A program made the position numbers and the translations under genes. A DNA stretch of 64,000 bases from Symbiodinium sp. CCMP2592. Its lineage: Eukaryota > Sar > Dinophyceae > Suessiales > Symbiodiniaceae. The notes below the pieces were generated by a model, which was not told the DNA's origin, searched no databases, and was given only the letters and a program-made list of their open reading frames with translations. This document shows positions 52,041 to 63,954 of this stretch, one piece after another. Position 1 is the stretch's first letter, and every line of letters starts with the position of its first letter. Where the stretch lies: NCBI GenBank assembly GCA_905221615.1, contig CAJNDT010003179.1, forward strand, positions 510,311 through 574,310, read 5' to 3'.

Positions 52041-53069
52041 ATTGGTAGATGAGCACATGTTCAGATGCCAAGTTCCGCATCGTCTTGATGTTACCATCTG
52101 CGGCACATTGTGCAGTAGCTTGAGCCTGAAGCAACCCCAAAGCATGCTCGATTGCAGGGCCAGGGGCACCATGACTTGACACCTATAAAGTGTGGGGTTT
52201 GGTTGTCATAAGTGGGAGGACTTCATGTTCGCTTTTGGGCTTGATTGGGTTATTGTACGCTAAAGAATATTACTCAGCTCCTTATTTTCCGGCTTGGAGT
52301 TCGTAGCTTCGCAGGTGATGACGCATTTCGGCAACCGCACCTCGTACTTGGCACCTTGGGCAGCGAAGCCGAAAGCCCGTAACCCTGACGGCTTACAACA
52401 TATCTTAGATGCCCAATGCCCAACCTTTAAGCTTTTCGGGTTCTTATAGTTTAGTAGGAATCGGAAAGTTCAACCTTATTACATTTTTGTGGCTCATTGG
52501 GGGCATAAGATATTCTTTCTTAAAGCAAGCCATTTTTGGCATTATTTATCATATACATCAGAAAAAAATTGCACTCAAGCCCTATAGCTCAACCTCAGGC
52601 TGGGTCTTAAATCTAGAAGAGCCCAAACCAAACACAGATCTCGAATCCACCTTATATCGAACTCCAAGTTGCACAGTCATAACATCAGGACCCAATGCTA
52701 TCGAGAATCCCCATGTAGGTTAATATCACCCTGCTCGGAGGCGTACTAAGCCCAGTTAGGATCACTTGAGGTTCGAGGGATCTCGGGCTGAGGCAGAGAG
52801 TCTGACGGGCCGTGGGTCTATGATCGATTGCATCTGTTCGTTTCATCGCCTCTGTACCGCGCAAGGCCTACACCCCCCAAATAGTGCTCTACACCCAAAA
52901 TCCATCAAACTCCTGGAAGCCTGACACTCTATAGAGCCAGCCTGTGGCCTACGAGTCGAACTTCCGAGATCGCAACGCCCATGGCCGTCTTGTCTCTGCT
53001 GGTCCCACTGATGAATCTTCCCCAGGAGCCCGACTGCTGCACGGCTGAGGCTCTAATGTAGTGGTCAGA

Positions 53070-53197
53070 ATACTTGGAGGATCATGGGACTTAGTAAGTA
53101 GGGTTATAAGTACCCTAATCGGGGTTATAAGTTATTATAAGTATAGTTACCCTAATCATAACCCTAATTACTAAGTCCCATGACCCTTTAAGTAGTA
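53070..53197. mobile_element. Hairpin element family 3, best-preserved copy
   Basis: Left end ACTTGGAGGATCATGGGACT + TAGTAA, right end TTACTAAGTCCCATGACCCT + TTAAGT: about 26-bp inverted ends with few mismatches. The core is rich in TTATAAGTA and ACCCTAAT. Confidence 0.85.
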
Positions 53198-53541
53198 GCT
53201 ATTACTACGGCCCCCTAATCTCGGATTTGGTGCGTAGGTCCTTTCTATGATCACATACGGTGCTGCCAGCTTCCCTTTTTCCTGATGTCTGCTTAAGTCT
53301 GCCAGCTGCAGGTGATCCAAAGAAAAATGTCAGCTTCTCTTATGTCCAAGACCTTCGGCTGCTTGCCACTTCCACCTCGACAAGTAGTGAAATGTTGGTT
53401 GACTTCCCGACTCTTGTCCATCCCGACTTTTGTTCATTCGCTGTTAGGTGTCGGAGCCAGAGCTGTGAGTGTTGGAGCCATGATGCGAATACATGCGCCC
53501 GTACACTCGTTAGTTCAGTTCATGCGATCGCATGGTCTCAT

Positions 53542-53633
53542 CTTACCTTTGGTTAGTAGGGAATGGAGGAATGGGGTACAATTACAACTACTATTACTAC
53601 CATTCTTCCATTCCCTACTCAACCAAAGGTAAG
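53542..53633. mobile_element. Hairpin element with about 24-bp inverted ends
   Basis: CTTACCTTTGGTTaGTAGGG / CCCTACTCAACCAAAGGTAAG with GAATGGA / TCCATTC inside, 92 bp in total. Confidence 0.8.
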
Positions 53634-53756
53634 TCATGTAGATACGCGACCGGGCCAGAGTTTGCAATGTGCAGTTAAGGGAGCATTCACAGGCACTTAG
53701 ATGTGCACGAACGATTTGTACGAGGCAAGTGGGCGTGTGTAACTGATGTATGTACA

Positions 53757-53851
53757 GACTATCTAGACATGTACATAAAGTACATGCATACATATATACA
53801 TGCATACATACATACGTGCATACATACATACATACATGCATACATACATAG
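53757..53851. repeat. CATA tetranucleotide microsatellite
   Basis: Runs of ACAT/CATA with GCATACATAC interruptions. Confidence 0.9.
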
Positions 53852-54368
53852 TTAGAAACACCTCTCTGTATGTCCGCGTGGACATACAGAGACAGGGGTA
53901 GCATTCCATGGCAAGTATACACTTGCAGAAACCAAAGTGTTCTAGAGCTCCTGTTTGCAGTGTATTCCGCACTGGATCGCAGGAAACCCGGTCGAGAGCC
54001 AAGTGTGGAGCCAAGCTGAGTGGTTCTGAGCTGCCGCAGCCTTCCTGCGTTTGAGATGACCTCCTTTCGTACGAGGAGGGTTCAAACAGCGAAGGGATGT
54101 GGGGGTTTAGGGGGTAAGCGCGATCTGCTAGTTGAGCGACAGACTGACCCTTGGCCAGTCTTTGGCATTCCGCGTTTACGGTCTCCATATTATTGCCGCG
54201 CAGTTAAAGGTGAGTGCTGCGCGCATTGTTCGTGGAAGAAGTGCATGGCATGTGCAATTAACAGCGTACCAGCATCTTTCAGCTAGTGGAGAGTGTCGCG
54301 CAGTGGTTCGAGTATGTCCCAGCATCCAGACCATGTGGAGCCCTTGAGCATTGATTTCGAGGATGAAT

Positions 54369-54472
54369 ACCTAGTAGTCGAGTAGGGAACCTTTAACCGT
54401 TTTTGGGTAGTATAGTCCCTATATAACCAAAAAGGTTAACGTTTAGTTCCCCATGATACCCGACAAGTAGGA
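54369..54472. repeat. Dispersed element family 2, copy 2
   Basis: Same element as at 28627-28723, in the same orientation and 25.7 kb away, with a small insertion (TAGTCCC) and point changes. Confidence 0.75.
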
Positions 54473-55155
54473 ATAGGCATCCAGAGCAAAAGCCAGCAAG
54501 CCTGAAGTCCGAAAGCCCATACTTAGCAGACCCCCAAACTCATCCAAGGCTGGCAATTGTCGCCTTCATCACGGGCTGCGGAACTCTGGGCCACACACCC
54601 GCATAGTGCGTCATCCGTCGATCTCTAAAGCCGGCAGTGCTGTGGAGTTCGGGTTTTCGGGCCCCAAACCCCAAATTCCTGTATCTTCGAAGCTTCAATG
54701 ATGCAGCCTCGGGCTGAAGAACTTTCGAAGCCCTGCACGCCTCATGCTTGGGGGATCTTCCTGTATGCCCTTCGGACAGGGTTTCGCTTGCGAAGCCGCA
54801 AGGCCTTAATGCTGAATCCCTGAAGCCCCAAACTCTGGGTCCCTTCTTTAGAAACTTTGGGTCCCTTCTTTAGAATAGGTCACTTCATCGCCTGGCCATG
54901 ATGTTTTTGTTGCATGATCGGGTTCCGTGGGGCTCGGATTTCTTCGGGAGTACGTTTACTTTCAAGGTTCAGCATCAGGGAGTGCATGGGTGAAACTGAC
55001 TCGCGCAGGGTACGCTGGTGTTCTTGAGGTGCGGTGTGTAGGATGTGACGAGGAATTACCGCACAACAGAAAGACTTTGATCACGTCGTTTGAGTCTAGC
55101 CTGAACCCGGAAGCATAATTACAGAATCCCCGAGCCCCAAACAGAACTTCACCGT

Positions 55156-55253
55156 ACAGTCTATAGTGCCAAACAGAACTACAGTCTATATTGCCAAACA
55201 GAACTACAGTCTATAGTGCCAAACAGAACTACAGTCTATAGTGCCAAACGGAA
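55156..55253. repeat. Minisatellite, about four 25-bp units
   Basis: The unit ACAGTCTATAGTGCCAAACA followed by GAACT repeats four times with single-base changes. Confidence 0.9.
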
Positions 55254-55743
55254 CCACATAATCCCGAAATTTCCCAACAATCCTCAGCCGCTCTTCCCAG
55301 GCCTGGCTTTGCTTTCCATCTTCGGAGGGAGCCTTCAAACAAAGGCCCGGCCCGAATCCTATGCTTTCCACGGAGCTTATAGTATGTTATAGTTGGGGCC
55401 CGAATATAGGGGCCTAAATAGATACCAAACTGTAATCATGATATAGTGGGCCCCCAAACCCTCTTCTAATTATTCAGGCCCGTATATTACACCCCCAAAG
55501 GGCGCAATAATGACATGGAAGCATAGGGCGACACAGCGAGAGATATCTGCTGATGGACGTTGAGCGTGTACTGTAGGACTTTATTGGAGGTTCGCTGATG
55601 GACAAAATCCGACCGTCTGTTGAATCCGACGTGTTATAGTAAAACGTCAAATCATACCATATCTCTCGGAGTTCAGGGTGCATAAATCCGTGAAGGATCT
55701 TGTCCACTGCCAGCAGTGTCGGAATGGTCCTTGGGTCCCAAGT

Positions 55744-55849
55744 GGGAGTTTCCGAAAATAGGGGAACCTGTTTTTTGGGTGGTCTTATAATAAGGGTCCT
55801 ACTATTTAGGGCGCTACATTAGGGTCCCCGGCTTTAATTGGAAACTCCC
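55744..55849. mobile_element. Hairpin element family 4, copy
   Basis: GGGAGTTTCC / GGAAACTCCC terminal inverted repeats. The inner blocks GGTCCTAC and TTATAATAAGG are shared loosely with 57083-57168 and 37780-37860. Confidence 0.65.
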
Positions 55850-55988
55850 CAAGTAGAGTTGCTTTTTGGTAGTTCTGCACTTGGCCAGTCGGTGAAGAGG
55901 TATTTCAATTCTCGCAGAAGGGTTCAAGAGGGCCTGCCGCTGGCCCACAATACTGGTGACTAAACATGATTATCCTCGTGCCCTTAGA

Positions 55989-56060
55989 GTAAAGTATAAG
56001 GGATCCTAGCACTAATCCTCCTAAAGTCATGTTCCAACTTTCTGGCTTCTACTGTACAGA
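55989..56060. mobile_element. Family 1-related element, half-type copy
   Basis: Carries only the right end CATGTTCCAACTTTCTGGCT preceded by AAGTATAAGGGATCCTAGCA. It shares this structure with 59536-59606. Confidence 0.65.
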
Positions 56061-57165
56061 AGCCGGAATATTTACCAATATCATCATTATGTTCTTAGTC
56101 TTCTTGGTTTTAAATGTATCATATACCCTCAAACCTAGTAATTACTATGAAGTCTATGAAGGCCCTGTGTGCACTTGAGGCCCTCTATCCTGGATCCCTT
56201 CTGCTCTTCATATACAGAGCACCCATAAGTCTCTATCAGCCTTCACAAGGAGTCTTCAAACAGTTTCCACACCCTAAAGTAAAACCCCTTCTCAAACCAT
56301 ATAAATGCTAGGAGTAGCTGTTAAAAGAAACCCCGTCTTTATATACAGCCTCACACTTCTCATGCACCCAATAGAAGCCTTAGCAGCGGCTTACAGGAAC
56401 TGACTAGCGCCCTACACCCCCTTGCAGGTCTTTGCTGCGGCATGTTTGGCTGTGTTGGCCCTGGGTGACTTGTCCGAGCATAGTTTCACGTTCGCGACTT
56501 CGCAGTTTTGTTTTTTGGAGGAGTTTGGGCTTCACAGCTAGGTGGCTTTATTAATTTTGCTTAATTGGGGTTTAGGTCCTCATGCCTGCCTGAGGTTTCG
56601 GGTGGGTTACTTCTGAACTTCAGTATGCTTCGGAATTAGCTTTCGGGTCTCTCACGCTCTGAAACTCCTAGAAAGTAGGCACTTAGGCCCTAAAGTACCT
56701 AGATAGGAACCTCTTTCAGCCCTAAGTACCTACTATAGGGGCACATGGGGTCTTAGGGGACTCCAGCATCACCTACCTGTAAGGACTCACATACGGAAAT
56801 CATAATAAGGAACCTAAAAAAGGATAGCATATTTGGGGTTTCAGGTCAGCTTGAGATAAGCGTGCATGGCGAAATCGCTATGTTCCGCGTCGTGGCTGAC
56901 AGGCAACTGAGTCCGTGAGAGAGAGAGAGAGGTCAGCTTGAGTACCTTAAATTACAGGGAGTTGGAGCACACCCTAATGAGATATGGAAGATGCAGACTT
57001 TTGTCCATGAGCCGTACGACTTATAAACACTTCAGGCATAACAAAGGGGACGCATGAATTTGACCGGGGCCTGTGTAAAACGGGGGACCCTACTATAGCA
57101 CCCGAAAGAGTAAGATCCTTTCTATAAGGACCACAAAATAAGGTACCCTAATTTTCGGAATCTCC

Positions 57166-57274
57166 CATACTGCTGATGGACAAAATCCTGCATGACCCTA
57201 AGGACTCTAAACTATGGGAACTATGGTGTATTCCTTATAATGGGTAATGCAGGATTTTGTCCATCAGCAGTATG
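57166..57274. mobile_element. Hairpin element with perfect 28-bp terminal inverted repeats
   Basis: 109 bp. The first 28 bases (CATACTGCTGATGGACAAAA...) are the exact reverse complement of the last 28. Related solo ends occur at 55591 (CTGATGGACAAAATCC) and 60076 (GATTTTGTCCATCA). The perfect ends suggest a recent insertion. Confidence 0.9.
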
Positions 57275-57410
57275 TGTACATGGAGCCTGAGGGGTTTGAA
57301 GGGGTTTGCCCTTAGCTGGCAGCTTGAGGCCTGGTCTCCTGCGCGCTCTCCCCCATCATCGCGAAGATGAGCCCAGGATGCAGTGAAGCCTGTAAAGGAG
57401 TATTCTGTCT

Positions 57411-57433
57411 ATCTATATATATATATATATATC
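57411..57433. repeat. AT dinucleotide microsatellite
   Basis: Short AT run, about 11 units. Confidence 0.85.
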
Positions 57434-58924
57434 AATAGATGCATTTATACAATAGATACCACGGAATATAATTACCTTAAATCGTATGAAGGACCCCTCT
57501 AATTACTTAATTAGAGGATTGTGCTATCTCTTGTAAAAAAACTGCAGTTACCATCCGCTTTTGCACGGCAGATGGCTTGAAGTTGAGTGATGCATTTTCA
57601 TGCTGCTGCTTGCTACAGTCCACGCGGTGAATCCAACCATCACCCTAGACTCAAGTCAGTTTATGGGCCTGGCCAAAACGAGTTCTCGCCGTAGCTCGTC
57701 TAGAAGTATCGTCATGCCATGGACGGGTGGGAAAAACCGTCTGAGGAATGCGTTCTTCTTCATCCAGAACATCTGCTCCTTCGGCATCGGAGGCACATCA
57801 TCGTGGGATGCGTTGAACTTTGGTTAGGGTGCTGGCTAATGACACCATGTTTTTCTTGCATAATGTATGAATCGATCCCCTCCTCGTAATATGAAGGGCT
57901 TCAGAGGTCTGTACTGCCACTCAACTCTATTGCTACTGATTGACACCGCTGTCCTTTTGCGCCGGCGGAAAGGCATGAGTTTAACCCGAGATCATGGCGT
58001 TCATCAACTTCAAACTCAGACAGGAGCCTTCAGACTGTTGACAGGGTTCCTTATTGGCTCCTTATTACGACTTATTGTAGAAGCGCCTCAAGGGACACGG
58101 TGATTTCCCCCAAAGCTTTAGGACTTATTGTAGAAATGCCCGAACACCCTATTCTAATCATCAAGGCCCCTATGTTAAAGCGCTTCTTGCATTCCTCGTT
58201 TGGAAAGTGGCCACCCAGTGCCTAAGTCAAGAGCCCCCTTTGTGGCGCAAACTCCCTGGATCTTGTTCATGCCCTTTTCGACAGTTGTTTGCTGTGGGAC
58301 GTAGAAGGAAGACTACATGCATACTGTATGCATCTTCAGACTGGTGTTTGCGATGGCAGAGCTTACTTTGGCATTTTTGCTGCAGCCTGAGACCTGTTCT
58401 GCCATATCACAGCAGCCGTCGCGAATTTCCGGTAAGCTAGTCAGGCGATAGATTGGCATCGTAGTTGGCACTGGAAGGTCGGAGGCTTCCCGAGTCCTAA
58501 ACCCGAGAACGACACAGGTGCGCAGTTCTACTTCTTCACTGATGGCCGCTTGGATGATGTCGGGCCTGTGCCAATAAACATGCCTCCTTGTTCCTTGTGC
58601 TGTGAATTCGGCATTTTAGAACCTATGTTGGAACAGGTTAAGAGGTGTCCTTGAGAGTTTCAAGTTTTTTAGGGCCCCCTTGATGAAGCAAGCTAGCTTG
58701 GAGCCAGTGTCACCTTTGAGAAGTCAGATCCCTTTGAGTTTATGTTTCTGGCAGTTGCGAGCACGGTCGAGTGTTTCCTGGTTCCAAAGGCCCCAAACAC
58801 TGTCCCCAACTCGCAGCTACGGTCCGAAACCTTGTATACCCAAAGCCCCAAACCCCAGAACCTCGATCCTTTGAGGCCCTCATAGGATGCTTCATACAAA
58901 AGCGATGAAGCCATTTCTGAAAGC

Positions 58925-59420
58925 CCTAATCCCAAAGCACTACTCCCTAAGCTCTAAACCCCTAAACCCTAAACTCTTAATCCCTAAGCCCTTAACCCCT
59001 AAACCTTAAAACCCTGGACCCTAAACTGCTACTCCCTATGCCCTAGATCTCCAAACCCCCAAACCCCTAAAACCCTGAACTCGTAATTAAATCGAGAAGT
59101 GCACCAAGTAAGCTCCTAATTAAGCCAAGATCCAGCAGACTCAGGTCCGGAGTCATATCCGGAAGGACCACACCTTTCGAAGGCCGGTCCTACCATTACC
59201 ATGATGCTTTGTGGGGGTTGGGGATTGTCTGTTGGGTTTAGGGTTTGGGGTCTTTTTTGTTGGTTTAGGGTTTATAGGGCTGTTTCGGTTTGGGTTTAGG
59301 GTTTGGGATTTTTGTCGGTTTAGGGTTTCGGATCAGTGTTCAGGTAGCGTGGTCTTTTGGGCTAAGGGTTTGGGAAGTTTTTGGTTTAGGGTTTGGGATG
59401 TGGGTTTATTTAAGGCTTAG
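58925..59420. repeat. Inverted pair of telomere-like tracts
   Basis: CCCTAAA-type repeats at 58925-59075 and TTTAGGG-type repeats at 59211-59420, about 135 bp apart. Confidence 0.7.
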
Positions 59421-59535
59421 GGATGAGATTGCTAGCGTTTGTGATTTAGTTCAGGGGGTTGGAGCCAGGATCTAGAATCGAGGATGGGGGATATATGAGC
59501 TGAATCTGAAGATTTTCATGTTGCAGCTGCTGCTC

Positions 59536-59606
59536 AAAGTAAAGTATAGGGAATCCTAGCACTAATCATCCTTATCCATGTTCCAACTTTCTGGGTTTCA
59601 CTATAG
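59536..59606. mobile_element. Family 1-related element, half-type copy
   Basis: AAGTATAGGGAATCCTAGCA, then CATGTTCCAACTTTCTGGGT: the same half structure as 55989-56060. Confidence 0.65.
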
Positions 59607-60647
59607 ACTGCAAGCCCTGAACCCTGTGCAGACTGAACAGCATACCCAAAGCGATCAGAGTCTCACCCCTATTGTGGGATGGAAAGGATCCAATGACTGA
59701 TTACGGGCTTAGGGTATAGTGCTCGTTGTAGCAATGTCTTGGATGGTTTTGCGACTCTCAGGTGCCTGGACACTTAGGGTCGGCGATGTTCATTCAACCA
59801 AGAATGCGTTTGTTGCGGAATTGCTCTAAAGGTTGTTAAATCCGCACACACCAAGATTGAATTCGGGTGCCATGGTTCCCGCAAAACTCCTGGACCTGAA
59901 GCCCCAGCCTCATCCGCAGCTGAACAATGCCAAAGGTTTAAGCACCTAAGCCCGAAACCGTTTTTGAAGCAGGAAACGTCCACGGCTTGGTAAACTTGCA
60001 GTATATACTTCTCATGTACAAATGCCTGCGTTATCGATATTTCATGAGGATGCCCCCCGAAATTCGAGCTTTTTGCAAGTGATGCAAGATTTTGTCCATC
60101 AAGTAGCTAGGATTGGTAAACCCTTCCCTGCCCTGCCCCCAGGTCTTCTACACCAGCGCGATTGGCATGGTGTCGACCGCAGCATCCTCAGTCGAAGGGT
60201 GTGGTTACAACGGGCCAGGGGCTTCAGGAGAGGCAGTGACATGGTGTTTTGTGGCCATCCTCACGGGCACGGGCCTTTGGCTTAATTTGAGGCGAAGTTC
60301 ATCTCAGGAGCTTTAACACGAGTGCGCAGTTGACAAGATGAAGATCCCAGCCGTACTCCCCTTGGGCCGATGACGAGCTGGTTGCAAGATGTAGGCCTCG
60401 AGGATGAAATAGACAAAAGAGAAAGAGCGCAGTAGGCTTTGAGAAGGTAGGTTCATGTCGCCTGAAGTCGCTTCGCGCTGCAGCGCACCTCCCTCCCTCC
60501 ATCTCTCTCATGTACCGCGATGCCCGGAAACCCTACACACATGAACGGTAGAACATGTCCAGACTTTCTATACCCAACCAAGCGCAGCAATCAAGCTCCC
60601 ACCTTCGCACCCCTTCAGCCTCCACTCCTCCTCTCCTAAAGGGAACT

Positions 60648-60732
60648 CCAGAAAGTTGGAATATGGTTTCAGGGTAGGATCCCCTATAATTTACCATAAA
60701 GGGTTTAGGATAATCATATTCCAACTCTCTGG
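60648..60732 (+). mobile_element. MITE-like hairpin element family 1, copy 4
   Basis: 85 bp with ends CCAGAAAGTTGGAATATG / CATATTCCAACTCTCTGG and core GGTAGGATCCCCTATAATTT. Flanks GGGAACT and CTTCTACT match copy 1. Confidence 0.85.
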
Positions 60733-62180
60733 CTTCTACTGTAGGATGCAAGTCCTAAACCCAATCTCTTCCGGACTTCGGCCTGGTATTTTGGGGTTGC
60801 GGCTTCAGGGGTTAGGGTCTGAACCTCGTTATATAATATAAGTAAGGGATCTATAAGGGGTACCTTTAAAGGGCTCCTATAAGGGATCTATAGGGTGTTT
60901 AGGGTTTAGTTGTTGTTATATTATAAGCTGAGCTGAACCTCCTCAAGCTTTTGGACTCATTGAAGAAAAGGTCTTCTCTCTGGTGGGCATGGTCATCTAC
61001 AACCGTTGGATGCAGCGTTGGAGCTACCCACACATCCTCATGGCATCTCGGATGCTTCAGAGGATGAGGTTTTGGGGGACTTTCACACACTCACAGCCCA
61101 GCTGCAAAAAGGGTTCAAAGTCACAGCTTTGGTGTAGGGGTAGGGCTTGCATTCGAAGCTATATTGAAGTTGTCGGAGGATTGTTTGAAGAATTCTGCAG
61201 ATGAAGCTCTTGACGTGTTTGTTGGCTGTCGGCGTGCTGGTTCTTGCCCAGACGTGCTTAGGAAACGTTGAAGCTATCTTGATCACTTGCGACGCCCTCC
61301 ACAAGCTTCAAGAGCTCTGACCCTAAGCAAACAACCCCTCAACGAGGGTCAGCATAGCAGGGGCCTGCAGCATAGCCCAACTGTGCTGCTTCGTTTTTTG
61401 CGCGGGTGCCAGGCCTGGTTTACGAGTGCGAGTTTTGCGCAGGGCGCTGACTTTGGTATCACATACCCGAAAAAACCATTCTTATCAGCAAGGCCCCTGT
61501 ATTACCTGAGCAGGTCGGATATGAGAGGGCTGCCAGGCTCAGACACAAATCTAGCGAACCTCGCAGCACCAGCGCTCTCTAGTTGCAGACAATGGACATC
61601 TGACACTCTGACTCTGGCGGCCTTGAAGCGGTGAAGCTGGTCATGGTTTACTTCCAACATCAAGCTTCAGCCCAGTGCCCTCAATGTCCGAACAGTCCTG
61701 AGCGCCCCATCTGCCCTATAACTCAAGGCATCTCAAGGCCCTCAACCCTTTGACTTTAGACTCAGGCTTGAGACAAGCAAGCCGAAAGCTTGGCAGGTCA
61801 GAGTTTATAGGGAGGAATCAGAAGCCCGTAAGCATCACCGTACCTTTCTCTGACAAGTTTGGCAACATCCTCACCGCCGTCTGCAACTTGCTCAACTGCT
61901 TGGTCTTCTCACGCTGGAACTTGAAGTTCCCTGGTGCAGTAGTTAGAAAAGACACTTCAACGGATGCAGGCAAGAGTTTGAGGTTTCTTTTCGCCTTCAT
62001 GCTGCAGTAGTATGCGTCTGTACGACATCAAGGACCCCATCCTACACTGTCATTGCACAGGGATGGTGCAACTGACAATGCTCAAAAGGCAAACAAAGAC
62101 CCCCGTCACGAGGTAACACCAGGATTTGGTTGCCTACAAAAGGAGGAGCCGGTTTCATTAGACAGTTTACTAGCACCCGA

Positions 62181-62243
62181 TGCTTCCATGGACCTTATTG
62201 TTGGGTCCTTAAGGGCTCCTAACTATAAGGTCCTTGGAAGCAT
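62181..62243. mobile_element. Small hairpin element
   Basis: 63 bp with TGCTTCCAtGGACCTTAT / ATAAGGTCCtTGGAAGCA ends, nearly perfect. Confidence 0.75.
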
Positions 62244-63954
62244 AGGGTAATGTAAGTTCACTGATTTCGAGAGCGCCGTTTGCAAACACCCAGCGGTATT
62301 GGCGCAAGGTTGCTCAAGATTTCGGCTTTCTCCTCTCATCCTGTCCGGTTTTGGGTGTCCAGAGTTACAGGCTTTTTATGGGTCTTGAGGTTTTTAAAGC
62401 TGAGCGCTGATGGACCTTGAGAGTCCCAAACGCCCCAACATGTACAGAGTAAGAGTTCAACCGGAATCCCAATCGCCGAAGGTAGGCCGAAGGGAGTGCG
62501 AAACCCGAATTCTGAACCACATAAGAAACCAGAAGTAGGGGCATCGAGAATCGCTCTGTTTCACACCCCAAAGGCCCTCAAAGCAGAAGCCAAACGACCT
62601 AATGCAGAAGCCTGAATAAGTACGTAATACTTACTGACTGATATTAGCTAGCAGCTATACTATATCATATCTGTACCCTCAAAGGCTGTTACAATTCTTA
62701 AGGTGCCTAAACTATACTTTATCGTAAACCTGGTAGTGGCCCTGTCAAGGACCCTTTCAATAACCCTTTGTTCGAATAACTAAGGCCCTTTTTCTTCAGC
62801 ATTGAACCCCCAAGCCCAAAAGGTTGGGTATCAACGATCATGTCTTCGTCCTCGGGTCGGATGCGATTCAGAATGTGGTGCAAGAGATCGACGCTCGCTG
62901 GGTTAAGAGTTTAGTTTTCAGGCATACAGCTTGTGCTTTCTTGTGGTTTGGGTTTCGGGGTTTCATCATACTGCTGGAGGCACTTCAGCGAGACCTCCTT
63001 CAAAAAAGGGTTCCAGCTCTTGCTTCCCAGAAAGCAGCAGAGGATCAGAAAGCTTTGGAGAAGATTGACATTTGTTGATCGGCATTCAGTACAGTTAAAT
63101 GTCTTGTCTGCATGAGGCCTTTACCATCATCTTGCTTGTCGGATGTTCGCTACAAGTTCGATGCTTTTCATTGCGCCCTACATACGAACAAGCCGTAGTA
63201 ATGACGTCGTTGTTGGAATTTACTGGAAGCTCCTTGCGCTTTACGCTTTCAGTATGTGTGGGTACCTCGGTCTCCCCAATACCTTACATAAATACTATAG
63301 GGGCCTAAACAATTACCTCTACTATTTCGGGGCTTCCTTATGAAAAGTATAGCAGAGTCGGCTCCAAAACCCTTTTCTAATTTTTTAAAGGCCCCTTCAG
63401 TAGATATTTCATCCCTAGATTGCCCCAGACTCACTTCTGCTCCCTGGACAACAGGATGAGTGCCGCAGCTGGCACCGCCTTAAACCCTAAATGAGTCTCT
63501 ATCCGTTGGGTTTCGGGTTTAGGGTTATGTCTCTACGCATATGCCAGGAAACCGAGGCGAGTTTAGATGTAAAAGGGTTATGTCTCTATATATACATATA
63601 CATATACACATATACATAGGCCACCCACCTTGACGAGACTGAACCATCGATTCACAACGTCCCCTGAGACGTCAGCGACAAGCATCACTCACTGCCACTG
63701 ACACAATCTTGAACGTAGGGGGACGTACACAGACCGGCCATGCATCTCTGCTTCAGGCGCAGATACATAGTACGGTTGCCATTAGAAGCCCAGAAACTGT
63801 CAACCCGAACAACCCGAACCTCTACTTCAGGCGTGGCTGCCGACCATGCTCCTCATCTCGCAGCTGTGCCCCAAGGGCTGTGAAGCTGCTCGGATCCGCA
63901 TCTTCCGTTAGGTTCAATGATTGTTTGGAGATCACAACCTCTAAAGCAGTCCGA

